Positions 37,314-45,479 of a stretch of 63,732 nt of DNA are shown piece by piece. Numbering within the stretch: position 1 is the first letter of the stretch; each line of letters opens with the position of its first letter. The position numbers and the translations under genes are program-made. The stretch spans positions 1-63,732 of the forward strand of contig CADBNE010000022.1 in assembly GCA_902795975.1 (NCBI GenBank), read 5' to 3'. Below the pieces are notes generated by a model, which was given only the letters and a program-made list of their open reading frames with translations, ran no database searches and was not told where the DNA came from. The DNA comes from an uncultured Erysipelotrichaceae bacterium (GTDB lineage Bacteria; Bacillota_I; Bacilli_A; RF39; UBA660).

Positions 37314-38096
37314 TTGGAAAAGATAAAAAAATATATAAATAGTGAATATTTAAAAGAACATTTAAATGTAGTTATACTAGGAATATTAATTTTAATATTC
37401 CTAGTGGCTACACTAATTTACTTTTTAATATCTAGAAATGTATCTAAAATAGAAAAAGATAAAATAATTAATGATACAACACCATATATTAATTATTTAG
37501 AAGATATAGAAAATTCAAAAAGTAAAGATATTGATAAGTATATAATTTATACATTAGATTATTTTACTTATGAAAAAGGGCAAAATAGTTTAAAAACTGA
37601 AGAAATATCAAATTTTATTAATGATACTTTTAATAAAAAGGTAAGTAAGGATGATATTAAAAATTTTGGTATTAATCCTGCAATGCTAGAAAAAAATATT
37701 GTATATAATATAGAGAATGATACATATTCTTTATATAGAAGTAAAACTGATTTAAGAGATTTAGAAAAGAAACCTGTAGTATATTATAAAAGAGAAAAAA
37801 TATCTATTTATAATAAAAAGAAATATAAAGTAAAATATTCTAAATATGTAATAGATAATCCATTAGATTTATTAAATTATGTTATAGAATATAATACTAA
37901 AGTAAAAAAACAAGAAAATGAAATAGATATTAATAATTTAAGAGAATATTTACAAACAGGTAATGTTAGTAAAATAAAAACGTTCCTAAATGAAAATGAT
38001 TTTATTTTGAAAAAATATACAAAGAAGAAAAAGACTGTTAAAATTACATATAAAGTTACAGATGATAATAGTTTTAAAATTTATAAAATTAAATAA
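37314..38096 (+). CDS. Single-pass extracytoplasmic protein, paralogue 1, beside the giant gene
   Basis: A 260-residue protein read from a TTG start: AGGAGGT sits 7 bases upstream, overlapping the giant gene's stop, and no ATG is nearby. It has an N-terminal membrane segment (about 18-40) and a polar Lys-rich extracellular part. It is clearly related to the next gene: both share a segment of the type (V/Y)(S/T)xDDIKxxGI...YNI and a (K/D)YxxYVIDNPxDLLNYV segment. The 11-base gap from the giant gene implies co-transcription, and a strong terminator follows. A role as assembly or anchoring partner of the giant protein is inferred from context only. Family unknown. Confidence 0.82.
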   Translation: MEKIKKYINSEYLKEHLNVVILGILILIFLVATLIYFLISRNVSKIEKDKIINDTTPYINYLEDIENSKSKDIDKYIIYTLDYFTYEKGQNSLKTEEISNFINDTFNKKVSKDDIKNFGINPAMLEKNIVYNIENDTYSLYRSKTDLRDLEKKPVVYYKREKISIYNKKKYKVKYSKYVIDNPLDLLNYVIEYNTKVKKQENEIDINNLREYLQTGNVSKIKTFLNENDFILKKYTKKKKTVKITYKVTDDNSFKIYKIK

Positions 38097-38113
38097 TTTT
38101 ATAAATTTTTTCT
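38076..38113 (+). terminator. Terminator of the giant-gene operon
   Basis: A perfect AT-only inverted repeat of 16 bp (38076-38091 with 38094-38109) overlapping the stop codon of the preceding gene, followed by a T-rich run. Confidence 0.8.
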
Positions 38114-38132
38114 TTTATAAAGAGTGTATTAA

Positions 38133-38141
38133 TGATATAAT
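38133..38141 (+). promoter_or_regulatory. Extended -10 promoter for the second surface unit
   Basis: TGaTATAAT (38133-38141) with only a weak T-rich -35 (TTTTAT at 38113). It lies just after the terminator and ahead of the gene at 38183. Confidence 0.6.
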
Positions 38142-38182
38142 TTATTTAGAAATATAAGCTAAATTAATGATAATGGTGATTT

Positions 38183-38881
38183 ATGAAAAAGAAAAATATT
38201 ATTATAATTAGTTCAATTTGTATACTATTTTTAATGCTTCTAATAGTATTAATACCAAAAAACAAAATAACTAATTTAGAAAAAGTTAAATTAAATGAAA
38301 TGAATGATGAAATAATTAATTATATTGATGAAATATATGAATATGATGATGAAGGTAAATATATTTGCTTTGCTATTGAATATTTATATAACGAAAAAGA
38401 TAAAAAAGAATATAGTGATGAAGATATAATTAATACAATAAATAATCTTTTTTCTAAAAAATATACTATAGATGATATAAAGAAAATAGGTATATCAAAA
38501 AGAATGGCAGATAAAGGAATTAGCTATAATATAGATAAATTTGAATATAATACTAATTTAACAAAAAAAGAAATATCTACTAAAGTATTATATAAATATT
38601 CAATTAATAAAATTAAAAAGATTAATAATAAAAAATTTATTGTTAAATATGATAGATATATAGTAACTAATCCATATGATGTTTTAAATTATTATGAAAA
38701 GAATAATATAAATAATAAAGATAAATATGATACTTCTAATATTAATAAGTATTTAAATGGTGAAGGTAAAATAAAATTAATAAAAGATGCAATAAATAAA
38801 GATAATGGAAAAAAAGAGGGTAATATTGAAATTACTTATATCATCAAAGATAAACAATTATTAGTTGATAATATTAAGTAG
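38183..38881 (+). CDS. Single-pass extracytoplasmic protein, paralogue 2
   Basis: A 232-residue protein with an N-terminal membrane segment (about 5-25) and a Lys/Asn-rich outer part. It aligns with the preceding protein over most of its length: SKKYTIDDIKKIGISKRMAD and YNI, then KFIVKYDRYIVTNPYDVLNY. The start has a GGTGATTT site. It has its own extended -10 promoter. Its stop lies 8 bases before the start of the TasA-like gene, so those two form a unit. No known domain recognised. Confidence 0.82.
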   Translation: MKKKNIIIISSICILFLMLLIVLIPKNKITNLEKVKLNEMNDEIINYIDEIYEYDDEGKYICFAIEYLYNEKDKKEYSDEDIINTINNLFSKKYTIDDIKKIGISKRMADKGISYNIDKFEYNTNLTKKEISTKVLYKYSINKIKKINNKKFIVKYDRYIVTNPYDVLNYYEKNNINNKDKYDTSNINKYLNGEGKIKLIKDAINKDNGKKEGNIEITYIIKDKQLLVDNIK

Positions 38882-38888
38882 GTGTACA

Positions 38889-39413
38889 ATGAAGAAAAAA
38901 TATAGATATTATATTAGTTTTATAGTAGTAGTTTTAATAATAGGTATGGGATTTGGTTATTCTAAATTAATGGCTACATTATCTATTGATGCTAATGTTA
39001 ATGTTTCATCAGTAAGATGGAATATAGAGTGTAAAAATATAAGTGTTAAAGAGGGCTCTTTTACAAATAATGATACTAATTATGTTAGAATAGACCCAGA
39101 AAATCCTAATAAAATTAGTTATAATGTTACATTAAATTCCCCTGGAGACTTTTATGAATTTACTTTTAAAATAGCTAATACTGGTACTTTAAGAGGTAAA
39201 CTAGATAATATTGTATCTACAGGTACATCAGATACAGATATAATAGATACTGAGTATATTGATTATTCAGTTAATTTACCTACAAGGGGTTCAACATTAA
39301 GTCCAAATGGAGAATTAATTGTAAAAATTAGACTTGAATATTTACCTGGATTAGGTGGAACTGAAAGTTATAATGTAACAAAAAATTATGAATTTAATTA
39401 TGTAAGATATTAA
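38889..39413 (+). CDS. Small TasA/camelysin-like secreted protein
   Basis: A 174-residue protein. An N-terminal membrane/signal segment (about 9-25) ends in GFGYSKLMATLSIDANV, followed by a beta-rich domain with LNSPGDFYEFTFKIANTGTL and a C-terminal KNYEFNYVRY. The 'L-x-PGDxYeFtxxxxNxG' core is that of TasA/CalY fibre proteins, which are released by the SipW signal peptidase. The giant protein begins with the same kind of domain (LKNPGDFYEFTVYTVNDGS), so the two are homologous at the N-terminus. I choose the ATG at 38889, after TAGGTG, over an upstream in-frame ATG at 38865 inside the previous gene. No sipW gene is in the window. Confidence 0.8.
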   Translation: MKKKYRYYISFIVVVLIIGMGFGYSKLMATLSIDANVNVSSVRWNIECKNISVKEGSFTNNDTNYVRIDPENPNKISYNVTLNSPGDFYEFTFKIANTGTLRGKLDNIVSTGTSDTDIIDTEYIDYSVNLPTRGSTLSPNGELIVKIRLEYLPGLGGTESYNVTKNYEFNYVRY

Positions 39414-39440
39414 AAATACATAGAAAATACTATGTATTTT
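39413..39440 (+). terminator. Probable terminator after the TasA-like gene
   Basis: An 11-bp stem (AAAATACATAG / CTATGTATTTT) with a 6-base loop. The T-run is short. Confidence 0.65.
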
Positions 39441-39516
39441 CTTATATCAACCACAAGTTCGTGTTAAATTTATACAAATAGTAGTAAAGTTATAAGTGTG
39501 AAAGGAAGGAAACTAT

Positions 39517-40125
39517 ATGGATCAAATTAAAATAGGAGAATTTATAAGTAATAGAAGAAAAGAAAAAAATATTACTCAAAGTAAATTAGCTGAAATGTTA
39601 GGAATAACTGATAGAGCAGTATCTAAATGGGAGAATGGTATATGTTTACCAGATTCAGGTACTATGCCAGAACTTTGTAAAATATTAGATATAACTATCA
39701 ATGATCTATTTAGTGGTGAGGTGGTTGATATGAGAGATAATGAAAAAAAATTAGAAGAAAACTTATTACAAATGACTAAATTAAATGAAGAAAAGGATAG
39801 ACAATTATTACATTTAGAAGTTGTAATTGGTACAATTATAACTATAATGTTTACGACATTATGCATAGTTGCATGTACATTAGAAATGTCAGATACAACA
39901 CGTTGTGTAATTATATTAATTGATACAATTACATTTGTTGTAGCTTGTTCCTTTATGCTTAAAATTGAACAAGTAGCAGGTTATTATGAATGTAAACATT
40001 GTCATCATAAATATGTTCCAAAATATTTTATAATGCATGTAGCACCACATATTGGAAGATCTAGATATATGAAATGTCCAGAATGTGGAAAAAAATCTTG
40101 GCAAAAAAAAGTAATAAGTAAATAA
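39517..40125 (+). CDS. XRE-family regulator with two membrane segments and a zinc ribbon
   Basis: A 202-residue protein. Residues 5-65 are an XRE HTH (IGEFISNRRKEKNITQSKLA, then AVSKWENGICLPDSGTMPELC). A coiled-coil-like stretch follows (70-98), then two hydrophobic segments (about 100-120 and 127-146), then a CKHC...CPEC zinc ribbon (about 156-195). The architecture is that of the membrane-tethered XRE proteins common in Firmicutes, with DNA-binding and zinc parts both plausibly cytoplasmic. The target and signal are unknown. It is monocistronic, with AAAGGAAGG before the ATG. Confidence 0.87.
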   Translation: MDQIKIGEFISNRRKEKNITQSKLAEMLGITDRAVSKWENGICLPDSGTMPELCKILDITINDLFSGEVVDMRDNEKKLEENLLQMTKLNEEKDRQLLHLEVVIGTIITIMFTTLCIVACTLEMSDTTRCVIILIDTITFVVACSFMLKIEQVAGYYECKHCHHKYVPKYFIMHVAPHIGRSRYMKCPECGKKSWQKKVISK

Positions 40126-40155
40126 GTATAGACTTTTGTCTATACTTATTTTTTT
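40121..40155 (+). terminator. Terminator after the XRE/zinc-ribbon gene
   Basis: A perfect 13-bp stem (AATAAGTATAGAC / GTCTATACTTATT) with a TTTT loop and a T-run. Confidence 0.9.
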
Positions 40156-40200
40156 GATATAATAATATTATAGTATAATTATTAAGCGCAGGAGGATAAT

Positions 40201-43029
40201 ATGGAAAGTAATTTATTAATGGTATTATTTAATAATCCAAGCTATATTAAAGAAATAAAAAAAGAAGATTTAAATGAAGAAATGGTAAGTATGCTTGAAA
40301 CAAGTCATTATGATATTTTAAATGAATTGATAGCTGCTAATCCATACATAGTTTTATATTTAAAAGAATTAAATGAAGAACAAATGTCTTTAGCAATTAA
40401 TAGTGGATTGAAAATAGAAATAACTGATTTTGAAAAATATAAAAATTTAAGAGATTATGCATATTTATTTAGTGATTACTTAAATGAGTATCCTAGTATA
40501 ATAAAATATTTTAAGAAAGAATATATTAATTTTATGAATATGTTAGTAGCAACAACAAGTGGTTATGTACCATGTGAACAAGACATATATAATAATCCAG
40601 ATTTAAGAAACTTTAGAGAAGTAATGGAACCACTAATTAAAAAAAATCCTAATATTATAAAATTAGTTAGTTATAATTGTCCTATTCATTCTAAAGTATT
40701 GGAAGATACATTCCAAAAAGTAACTTTAACTAAGGAAGATTTTGAAAATAATCCTGACTTATTAAAGAATGCTATTATATATGAATATTTACCAGAAAAT
40801 TTAAAAATGTATTCTATATATTTTGATGAAGGTGAAAAAGTAAATAAAGTAGTAGATGCATTAAATGGAAAATGTGAATTTAAGGATTTACCATTTTTTA
40901 ATAAAAAATTAGGTGCTAAAGTATCAGCTGAAATAGCAGAAAAAATTAAAGAATTAAGTATGAAAGAAATAAGCGCAAGTTTGCAAGAACAAGAATTATA
41001 TTTATCTATATTACATACTATTATAGAAGCATGTGCTAATTTAAGATATAAAACTGAAAAGAGTTCATTTGTATATAAAGATATAGTAGCACTATTTAGA
41101 AAAATAAATTTAGCTGTTGATTCATATGATGAAAATGATATTGAAAAATTAAAGAAAAATATATGTGAATTTATTTATCCAGGTATAGATTTACAAAAAA
41201 TGAGTTTAGATCAACAAAAATTATTTAGTTATGTTGATAATGAAATAAACATTTTTAAAGAAATATATGTACAAACTACTAAGCTTACTTTGGCAGATAC
41301 AAGTGTATTTTGCAATAATATATTAAATAGACATAGAAATAGATATTTAAGTAATGAAAGTAAAAAAATAGCTTTTGAAATAGCTACTAAGTTTGATTTA
41401 ACAGAAAAAAAAGAAAGATTAATAATTAATAAATATAAATTATATAATATAAGAGAATTTATTGTAAATAAAGAGTTTGAAAAAATAAATATTGATGAAA
41501 CATATTTTTTAACTATGATTCGTAATGTGCGAAATGAAATAATAAATAATAAAAAATTTATTAAAACTGGTATAGTAATAGATGAAGAAAAATTTGAAAG
41601 ATTAGAAAAATATTTTATACGTGTTGGTGAATTAGAATTAAATGATGTATTTGATATATTAAAAATATCTGATAAAAAAGTAGGAAAATATATATTACGT
41701 AAATATAATAATATTAGATTAAACTTTTTATCAAGCATAGATGATAATATTGTAACTAAGAAAGACTTTGACAATGAAAAAGAAAGATTAGATGTTAATC
41801 AATTAAATTTTATTGTAGGTAATGAGAGAAATTATAAGAAGAATCTTGCAAAAATATTATTATCAGTAGATGAAGAAAAATTATTTCCATATTTACAAAG
41901 TAAAGATTTAATGGAAGAATTAAATTATTTATTAATATATTCAGGTATATTTAAAGAATTAACTATTGAGACAGTAAAAAATATTATAAATAATGTGTCT
42001 AAAGTAGAGAATATAGTTACAAATTATCATACATTCAATTCGTTCTTTAAAAAAATAGATGATATTATTGTTTTATCTAATGGATACGCAGTATCAAGTG
42101 ATATAAATAGATTTATTATATCTGAGGATGTTTTATTTAAATTACCTGTTACTTTAATAGATAAATATTTAGAAATATATATAGAATCATTAAAACAAAG
42201 AGAAAGCTATTTACCAAGAATTAAATTTAGATTAGATGGTTATAAATATTCAACAGCCTATAGATGGGAACAAGATAAATTATTAATAGGTAGATTAGAT
42301 AATGAAGCTAGTTGTATAGATTTAGCTAGCGGTGGAGAGGAAACTTATAAGGAAGTATTGCTTAAAAAAACTGGTTCAGTAATTATAATTAGAAAAAATG
42401 AACAAGAAGCAGTAGGACGTATATTTTTAATTAGAAGAGGAAATGTAGTTCAAATAGTTGTTAATAAAAACATTAAATTAGATTATGAAGTATATAAGAA
42501 TATTGCAGAACAATTAATTTATACTGCTATAAAGAATAATGATAACATTGATTATGTTGTAATTAATTCTGAAGTATTAGAAAAAGATGGATTGATTACT
42601 ATTAGTGATAGTAAATTTGTAAGTGAATTTCCACATGCAGACTTAGATGATGTGGTTACACTATTACTTTCTAAAAATCAAGTACTACATAAAGAAGAAG
42701 AATATAATTTTGATTTTGAAGCAAAATGTAATTATTCATATCCATTGGAAAGAAAAAGATATATATTGAATCCTTCAGATAGTGAAGTAAATAGAATACT
42801 TGCTATTAATGCATCATTGATGGGTGTAGAAGAATCAAACTTTGAACCATATTATGATAAATTATATGAAACAGCAGCAGTAGGTGAAGATTGGTTTTTA
42901 GGTATAAAAAAATCAGGAGAAATAATTCAAATTGTATTACCATTAGGGCATCCAGAAGTTTCTAAAGAAATAATAGATGTAAAAAAGGAATTATCAAACG
43001 AAATAGAAAAAAATAAAAAAATACTATAA
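40201..43029 (+). CDS. Large orphan protein, 942 residues, unknown function
   Basis: I do not recognise this protein. No signal peptide or membrane segment is seen, so it is probably cytoplasmic. The first 650 residues or so are helical and repeat-like (for example NPYIVLYLKELNEEQMSLAI and LNEYPSIIKYFKKEYINFM, spaced like ankyrin- or HEAT-type helical pairs). The last 270 residues change character: RLDGYKYSTAYRWEQDKLLI, TGSVIIIRKNEQEAVGRIF and LIRRGNVVQIVV look like consecutive beta strands followed by a helix (IAEQLIYTAIKNNDNIDYVVI), loosely recalling acyltransferase folds. It stands alone between two strong terminators, with GGAGG before the ATG. Confidence 0.82.
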   Translation: MESNLLMVLFNNPSYIKEIKKEDLNEEMVSMLETSHYDILNELIAANPYIVLYLKELNEEQMSLAINSGLKIEITDFEKYKNLRDYAYLFSDYLNEYPSIIKYFKKEYINFMNMLVATTSGYVPCEQDIYNNPDLRNFREVMEPLIKKNPNIIKLVSYNCPIHSKVLEDTFQKVTLTKEDFENNPDLLKNAIIYEYLPENLKMYSIYFDEGEKVNKVVDALNGKCEFKDLPFFNKKLGAKVSAEIAEKIKELSMKEISASLQEQELYLSILHTIIEACANLRYKTEKSSFVYKDIVALFRKINLAVDSYDENDIEKLKKNICEFIYPGIDLQKMSLDQQKLFSYVDNEINIFKEIYVQTTKLTLADTSVFCNNILNRHRNRYLSNESKKIAFEIATKFDLTEKKERLIINKYKLYNIREFIVNKEFEKINIDETYFLTMIRNVRNEIINNKKFIKTGIVIDEEKFERLEKYFIRVGELELNDVFDILKISDKKVGKYILRKYNNIRLNFLSSIDDNIVTKKDFDNEKERLDVNQLNFIVGNERNYKKNLAKILLSVDEEKLFPYLQSKDLMEELNYLLIYSGIFKELTIETVKNIINNVSKVENIVTNYHTFNSFFKKIDDIIVLSNGYAVSSDINRFIISEDVLFKLPVTLIDKYLEIYIESLKQRESYLPRIKFRLDGYKYSTAYRWEQDKLLIGRLDNEASCIDLASGGEETYKEVLLKKTGSVIIIRKNEQEAVGRIFLIRRGNVVQIVVNKNIKLDYEVYKNIAEQLIYTAIKNNDNIDYVVINSEVLEKDGLITISDSKFVSEFPHADLDDVVTLLLSKNQVLHKEEEYNFDFEAKCNYSYPLERKRYILNPSDSEVNRILAINASLMGVEESNFEPYYDKLYETAAVGEDWFLGIKKSGEIIQIVLPLGHPEVSKEIIDVKKELSNEIEKNKKIL

Positions 43030-43067
43030 GAAACTATTATAAGTATTATAGAGAAAATTTATAATTT

Positions 43068-43092
43068 AAAAGGCAATTTTGATTGCCTTTTT
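43068..43092 (+). terminator. Terminator after the 942-residue protein gene
   Basis: A 10-bp stem (AAAAGGCAAT / ATTGCCTTTT) with a TTTG loop and T-run. Confidence 0.88.
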
Positions 43093-43122
43093 ATGTTATA
43101 CTTTTTATAGGAGGTAATAGTT

Positions 43123-43734
43123 ATGAAGATATTAATATATGGCGATTCAAATACTTGGGGAGATAATTTTGATACAAATAAAAGAATTCCTACAAGTAAA
43201 CAATGGCCTGTTATTTTAAAGAAAAAATTAGGTAGAAAATATCAAATATTACAAGAAGGTTTACCTGGTAGATTAGCAGGTAGTGAAGAAGTAGAAAAAA
43301 AGTATAAGAATGGTATGGATACTTTTATGTCTACATTTAAAACTTGTGCTCCAGTGGATGTAGTTATTATTTCATTAGGAACAAATGACTTACAATTAAA
43401 ATATGATAAATCAAAAGATAAAATTATTGATGATTTAAAATGGTATACAGAACAAATAAAATTAGAATTTGAAGATGACCCAGTAAAATATTTTAATAAA
43501 AAAATGCCTAAAATATATTATATAATGCCAATTAATTTTGATTATAATGAATATTTATTTGATGAAAATAGTGAGAAAAAGAGAAAAGAAATAATTAAAT
43601 ATTTTAAAAATAATAAAAATTATAATACTATTATTCCAGAAAATACTACTTTATCAGATGGGATACATTTAGATTATAATGGACATAATTATATAGCAAA
43701 TTTAGTATATGAAAGGATAACAAAAGATGAATAA
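43123..43734 (+). CDS. SGNH/GDSL-family hydrolase
   Basis: A 203-residue enzyme with the four SGNH blocks: GDSN (catalytic Ser9), EGLPGR (oxyanion Gly), GTND (86-89) and DGIHLD (catalytic Asp179 and His182). The family hydrolyses acyl or acetyl esters on lipids or sugars. There is no signal peptide, so it acts in the cytoplasm or at the inner membrane face. It overlaps a PlsC-type acyltransferase gene by 8 bases, which suggests a pair acting on acylated lipids; the substrate is unknown. AGGAGG precedes the ATG. Confidence 0.92.
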   Translation: MKILIYGDSNTWGDNFDTNKRIPTSKQWPVILKKKLGRKYQILQEGLPGRLAGSEEVEKKYKNGMDTFMSTFKTCAPVDVVIISLGTNDLQLKYDKSKDKIIDDLKWYTEQIKLEFEDDPVKYFNKKMPKIYYIMPINFDYNEYLFDENSEKKRKEIIKYFKNNKNYNTIIPENTTLSDGIHLDYNGHNYIANLVYERITKDE

Positions 43735-44542
43735 ATTAGAACAACTTAAGAGATTACGTGATGAATTAGGAATAGTAGTAAATAATTTAGATAATTATCC
43801 AATTGATGCTCCATCAATTGTAATAGCTAATCATAATTGTTTAATGGATATATTTTATTTACCTATGGCATTACCAAATGAAAGTGTTAGTTTAGTAAGT
43901 GCTAGATTAATGTATAAAAAAGAAGTAGAAAGACAAAAAATGGTATATGATTATTTATATCCTATGCCAATAGAAGCACATGGTGGAAAAGTATATTCTG
44001 ATATGTGTTTAAAGTATGCTAGTGAATTAATTACAAATAATGTAGGTGTAAATATTTTTCCAGAAGGTGCTTATGTAGAAGAAAATGTTATATATAAAGG
44101 ACGTACAGGAGCTAGTAGAATATTATTTGATGCTAGAGAAAAAGGTAAATATGCATACTTTATACCAGTAGCAATTAATGTAAAAAATGATAATTTAGAT
44201 ATGGATAGTTATTCTTTATCAAATGGTAATAAAGTAGAAATAAGTATTTTAGAACCTATTAATTGTGAAGACTTTTATTATGCATATACACATAGTAATG
44301 ATAAAGAAGATAAAAATAAAGCTCTTCATATGCCTGTAGATATAGGAATGATGGAGATAGCTAAAGTATTAAAAAGAGAATATGTTGATGAATATATAAA
44401 ATTAAGACCAAAAGGAAATGTTATATTTGAAGATGGAAGTGTTGTAGATACAAAAGATGCTCAAAGTGAAAGATATATTACATACTATTCAGATTCATTA
44501 AATACTCAATCAAAAAAAATTATAAAATTATTAAGTAAATAA
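43727..44542 (+). CDS. PlsC-like 1-acylglycerol-3-phosphate acyltransferase
   Basis: A 271-residue protein with the PlsC/LPLAT motifs: NHNCLMD (HX4D, His36/Asp41) and FPEGAYV (111-117), plus a basic GRTGASR block. Such enzymes transfer an acyl chain to lysophosphatidate in phospholipid synthesis. The membrane-spanning start seen in many PlsC proteins is absent; this one looks peripheral. It overlaps the SGNH hydrolase gene and is followed by a long palindrome and tRNA-Gln. It may not be the main PlsC of the cell, so I give no gene symbol. Confidence 0.88.
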   Translation: MNKLEQLKRLRDELGIVVNNLDNYPIDAPSIVIANHNCLMDIFYLPMALPNESVSLVSARLMYKKEVERQKMVYDYLYPMPIEAHGGKVYSDMCLKYASELITNNVGVNIFPEGAYVEENVIYKGRTGASRILFDAREKGKYAYFIPVAINVKNDNLDMDSYSLSNGNKVEISILEPINCEDFYYAYTHSNDKEDKNKALHMPVDIGMMEIAKVLKREYVDEYIKLRPKGNVIFEDGSVVDTKDAQSERYITYYSDSLNTQSKKIIKLLSK

Positions 44543-44546
44543 TAGT

Positions 44547-44583
44547 ACTACATATATATTTTATGTTAAAATATATATGTAGT
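44547..44583. repeat. 37-base palindrome (17-bp arms, 3-base loop)
   Basis: The arms 44547-44563 and 44567-44583 are perfect inverted copies (ACTACATATATATTTTA and its complement) around TGT. It has no T-run. The right arm also contains TGtTAAAAT, a plausible extended -10 for the tRNA that begins 4 bases after the palindrome. Confidence 0.85.
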
Positions 44584-44586
44584 AAT

Positions 44587-44661
44587 TGCCCCATGGCCAA
44601 GCGGTAAGGCAGTGGACTCTGACTCCATTATGCGTTAGTTCGAATCTAACTGGGGCAGCCA
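44587..44661 (+). tRNA. tRNA-Gln (anticodon CTG)
   Basis: 75 nt including an encoded GCCA end. The acceptor arm is TGCCCCA / TGGGGCA, the D arm GCC...GGC, the anticodon stem GTGGA / TCCAT with loop CTCTGAC (anticodon CTG), and the T arm GTTAG / CTAAC with TTCGAAT. The U1-A72 pair is typical of tRNA-Gln. A terminator hairpin follows at once. Confidence 0.95.
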
Positions 44662-44664
44662 AAT

Positions 44665-44694
44665 GTTTTGTATTATATACAAGACTTTTTTTTT
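44665..44694 (+). terminator. Terminator of tRNA-Gln
   Basis: A 9-bp stem (GTTTTGTAT / ATACAAGAC, one G-U pair) with a TAT loop, followed by nine Ts. Confidence 0.85.
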
Positions 44695-44729
44695 ATAATA
44701 TGATAAAATATTTACTAGGAAGTGGATTT

Positions 44730-45452
44730 ATGGATCAAGCAAAGATAGGTAAATTTATATTAGAATTAAGAAAAAAGAATAGGCTTACTCAAAAAGAATT
44801 TGCAGAAAAATTTGGAGTAACTTTTCAAGCAGTAAGTAAATGGGAAAATGGAAAGAATATTCCTGATATTGCTATTTTAAAGCAAATATGTGAAGAATTT
44901 GATGTTGATATAAATGAAATACTAGATGTTAAAACTAGTATAAAAAAAGAAAAAATAAAAGAAAAAGGTAATAGCAAGTATTATTATATAATTCCACTTA
45001 TAGTATTAATAATTATTTTAATAGTAATAATTATATTAAGTATTAATAATAAAAAGAAAGATAATGGGTTTGAATTTAAGAATATAGAAGCCAATTGTGA
45101 AAACTTTAATATATATGGTAATATGGCATATAATTCAAACAATTCATATTTATCAATTTCTAAAGTTGAATATTGTGGTAATAATGATGACAATATATAT
45201 ACAAGTATAGAATGTAATTTATATGAAGTAGATAAAAATGTTGAAAAGAAAATAGGGGAATGTGGTTATAAATCTGATAGTGATATTACATTGGAGGAAT
45301 ATTTAGAAAAAATTAAAATTAATGTAAAAAATGTTAGTACATTATGTGATGATTATAATGATTTAATGATTAAGATTGAAGCTACAAATAAAGATGGAAA
45401 GATAACTACATATAAGATACCATTAATATTAAGTAATTCATGTAATAAATAA
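44730..45452 (+). CDS. XRE-family regulator with one membrane segment and an outer domain
   Basis: A 240-residue protein. It has an N-terminal XRE HTH (IGKFILELRKKNRLTQKEFA, then AVSKWENGKNIPDIAILKQI), a Lys-rich linker, one hydrophobic segment (about 88-108) and a C-terminal extracytoplasmic part with several Cys (NCENFNIYG, VEYCGN, IECNLYE, IGECGY, STLCDDYN) that could form disulfides. The layout suggests a one-component sensor reading the cell surface. The open frame extends back through the tRNA, but AGGAAGTGG upstream of 44730 marks the start. The target is unknown. It ends at a bidirectional terminator. Confidence 0.87.
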   Translation: MDQAKIGKFILELRKKNRLTQKEFAEKFGVTFQAVSKWENGKNIPDIAILKQICEEFDVDINEILDVKTSIKKEKIKEKGNSKYYYIIPLIVLIIILIVIIILSINNKKKDNGFEFKNIEANCENFNIYGNMAYNSNNSYLSISKVEYCGNNDDNIYTSIECNLYEVDKNVEKKIGECGYKSDSDITLEEYLEKIKINVKNVSTLCDDYNDLMIKIEATNKDGKITTYKIPLILSNSCNK

Positions 45453-45479
45453 AAAAACAAGACTATATGTCTTGTTTTT
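45453..45479. terminator. Bidirectional terminator between the XRE gene and the LCP gene
   Basis: An 11-bp stem (AAAAACAAGAC / GTCTTGTTTTT), TATAT loop, with T-runs on both strands. Confidence 0.88.

Noticed and set aside
44586..44729. N-terminal extension of the XRE gene at 44730
   Set aside because: It translates the tRNA-Gln gene and its terminator; the HTH begins right after the ATG at 44730, which has its own ribosome site.
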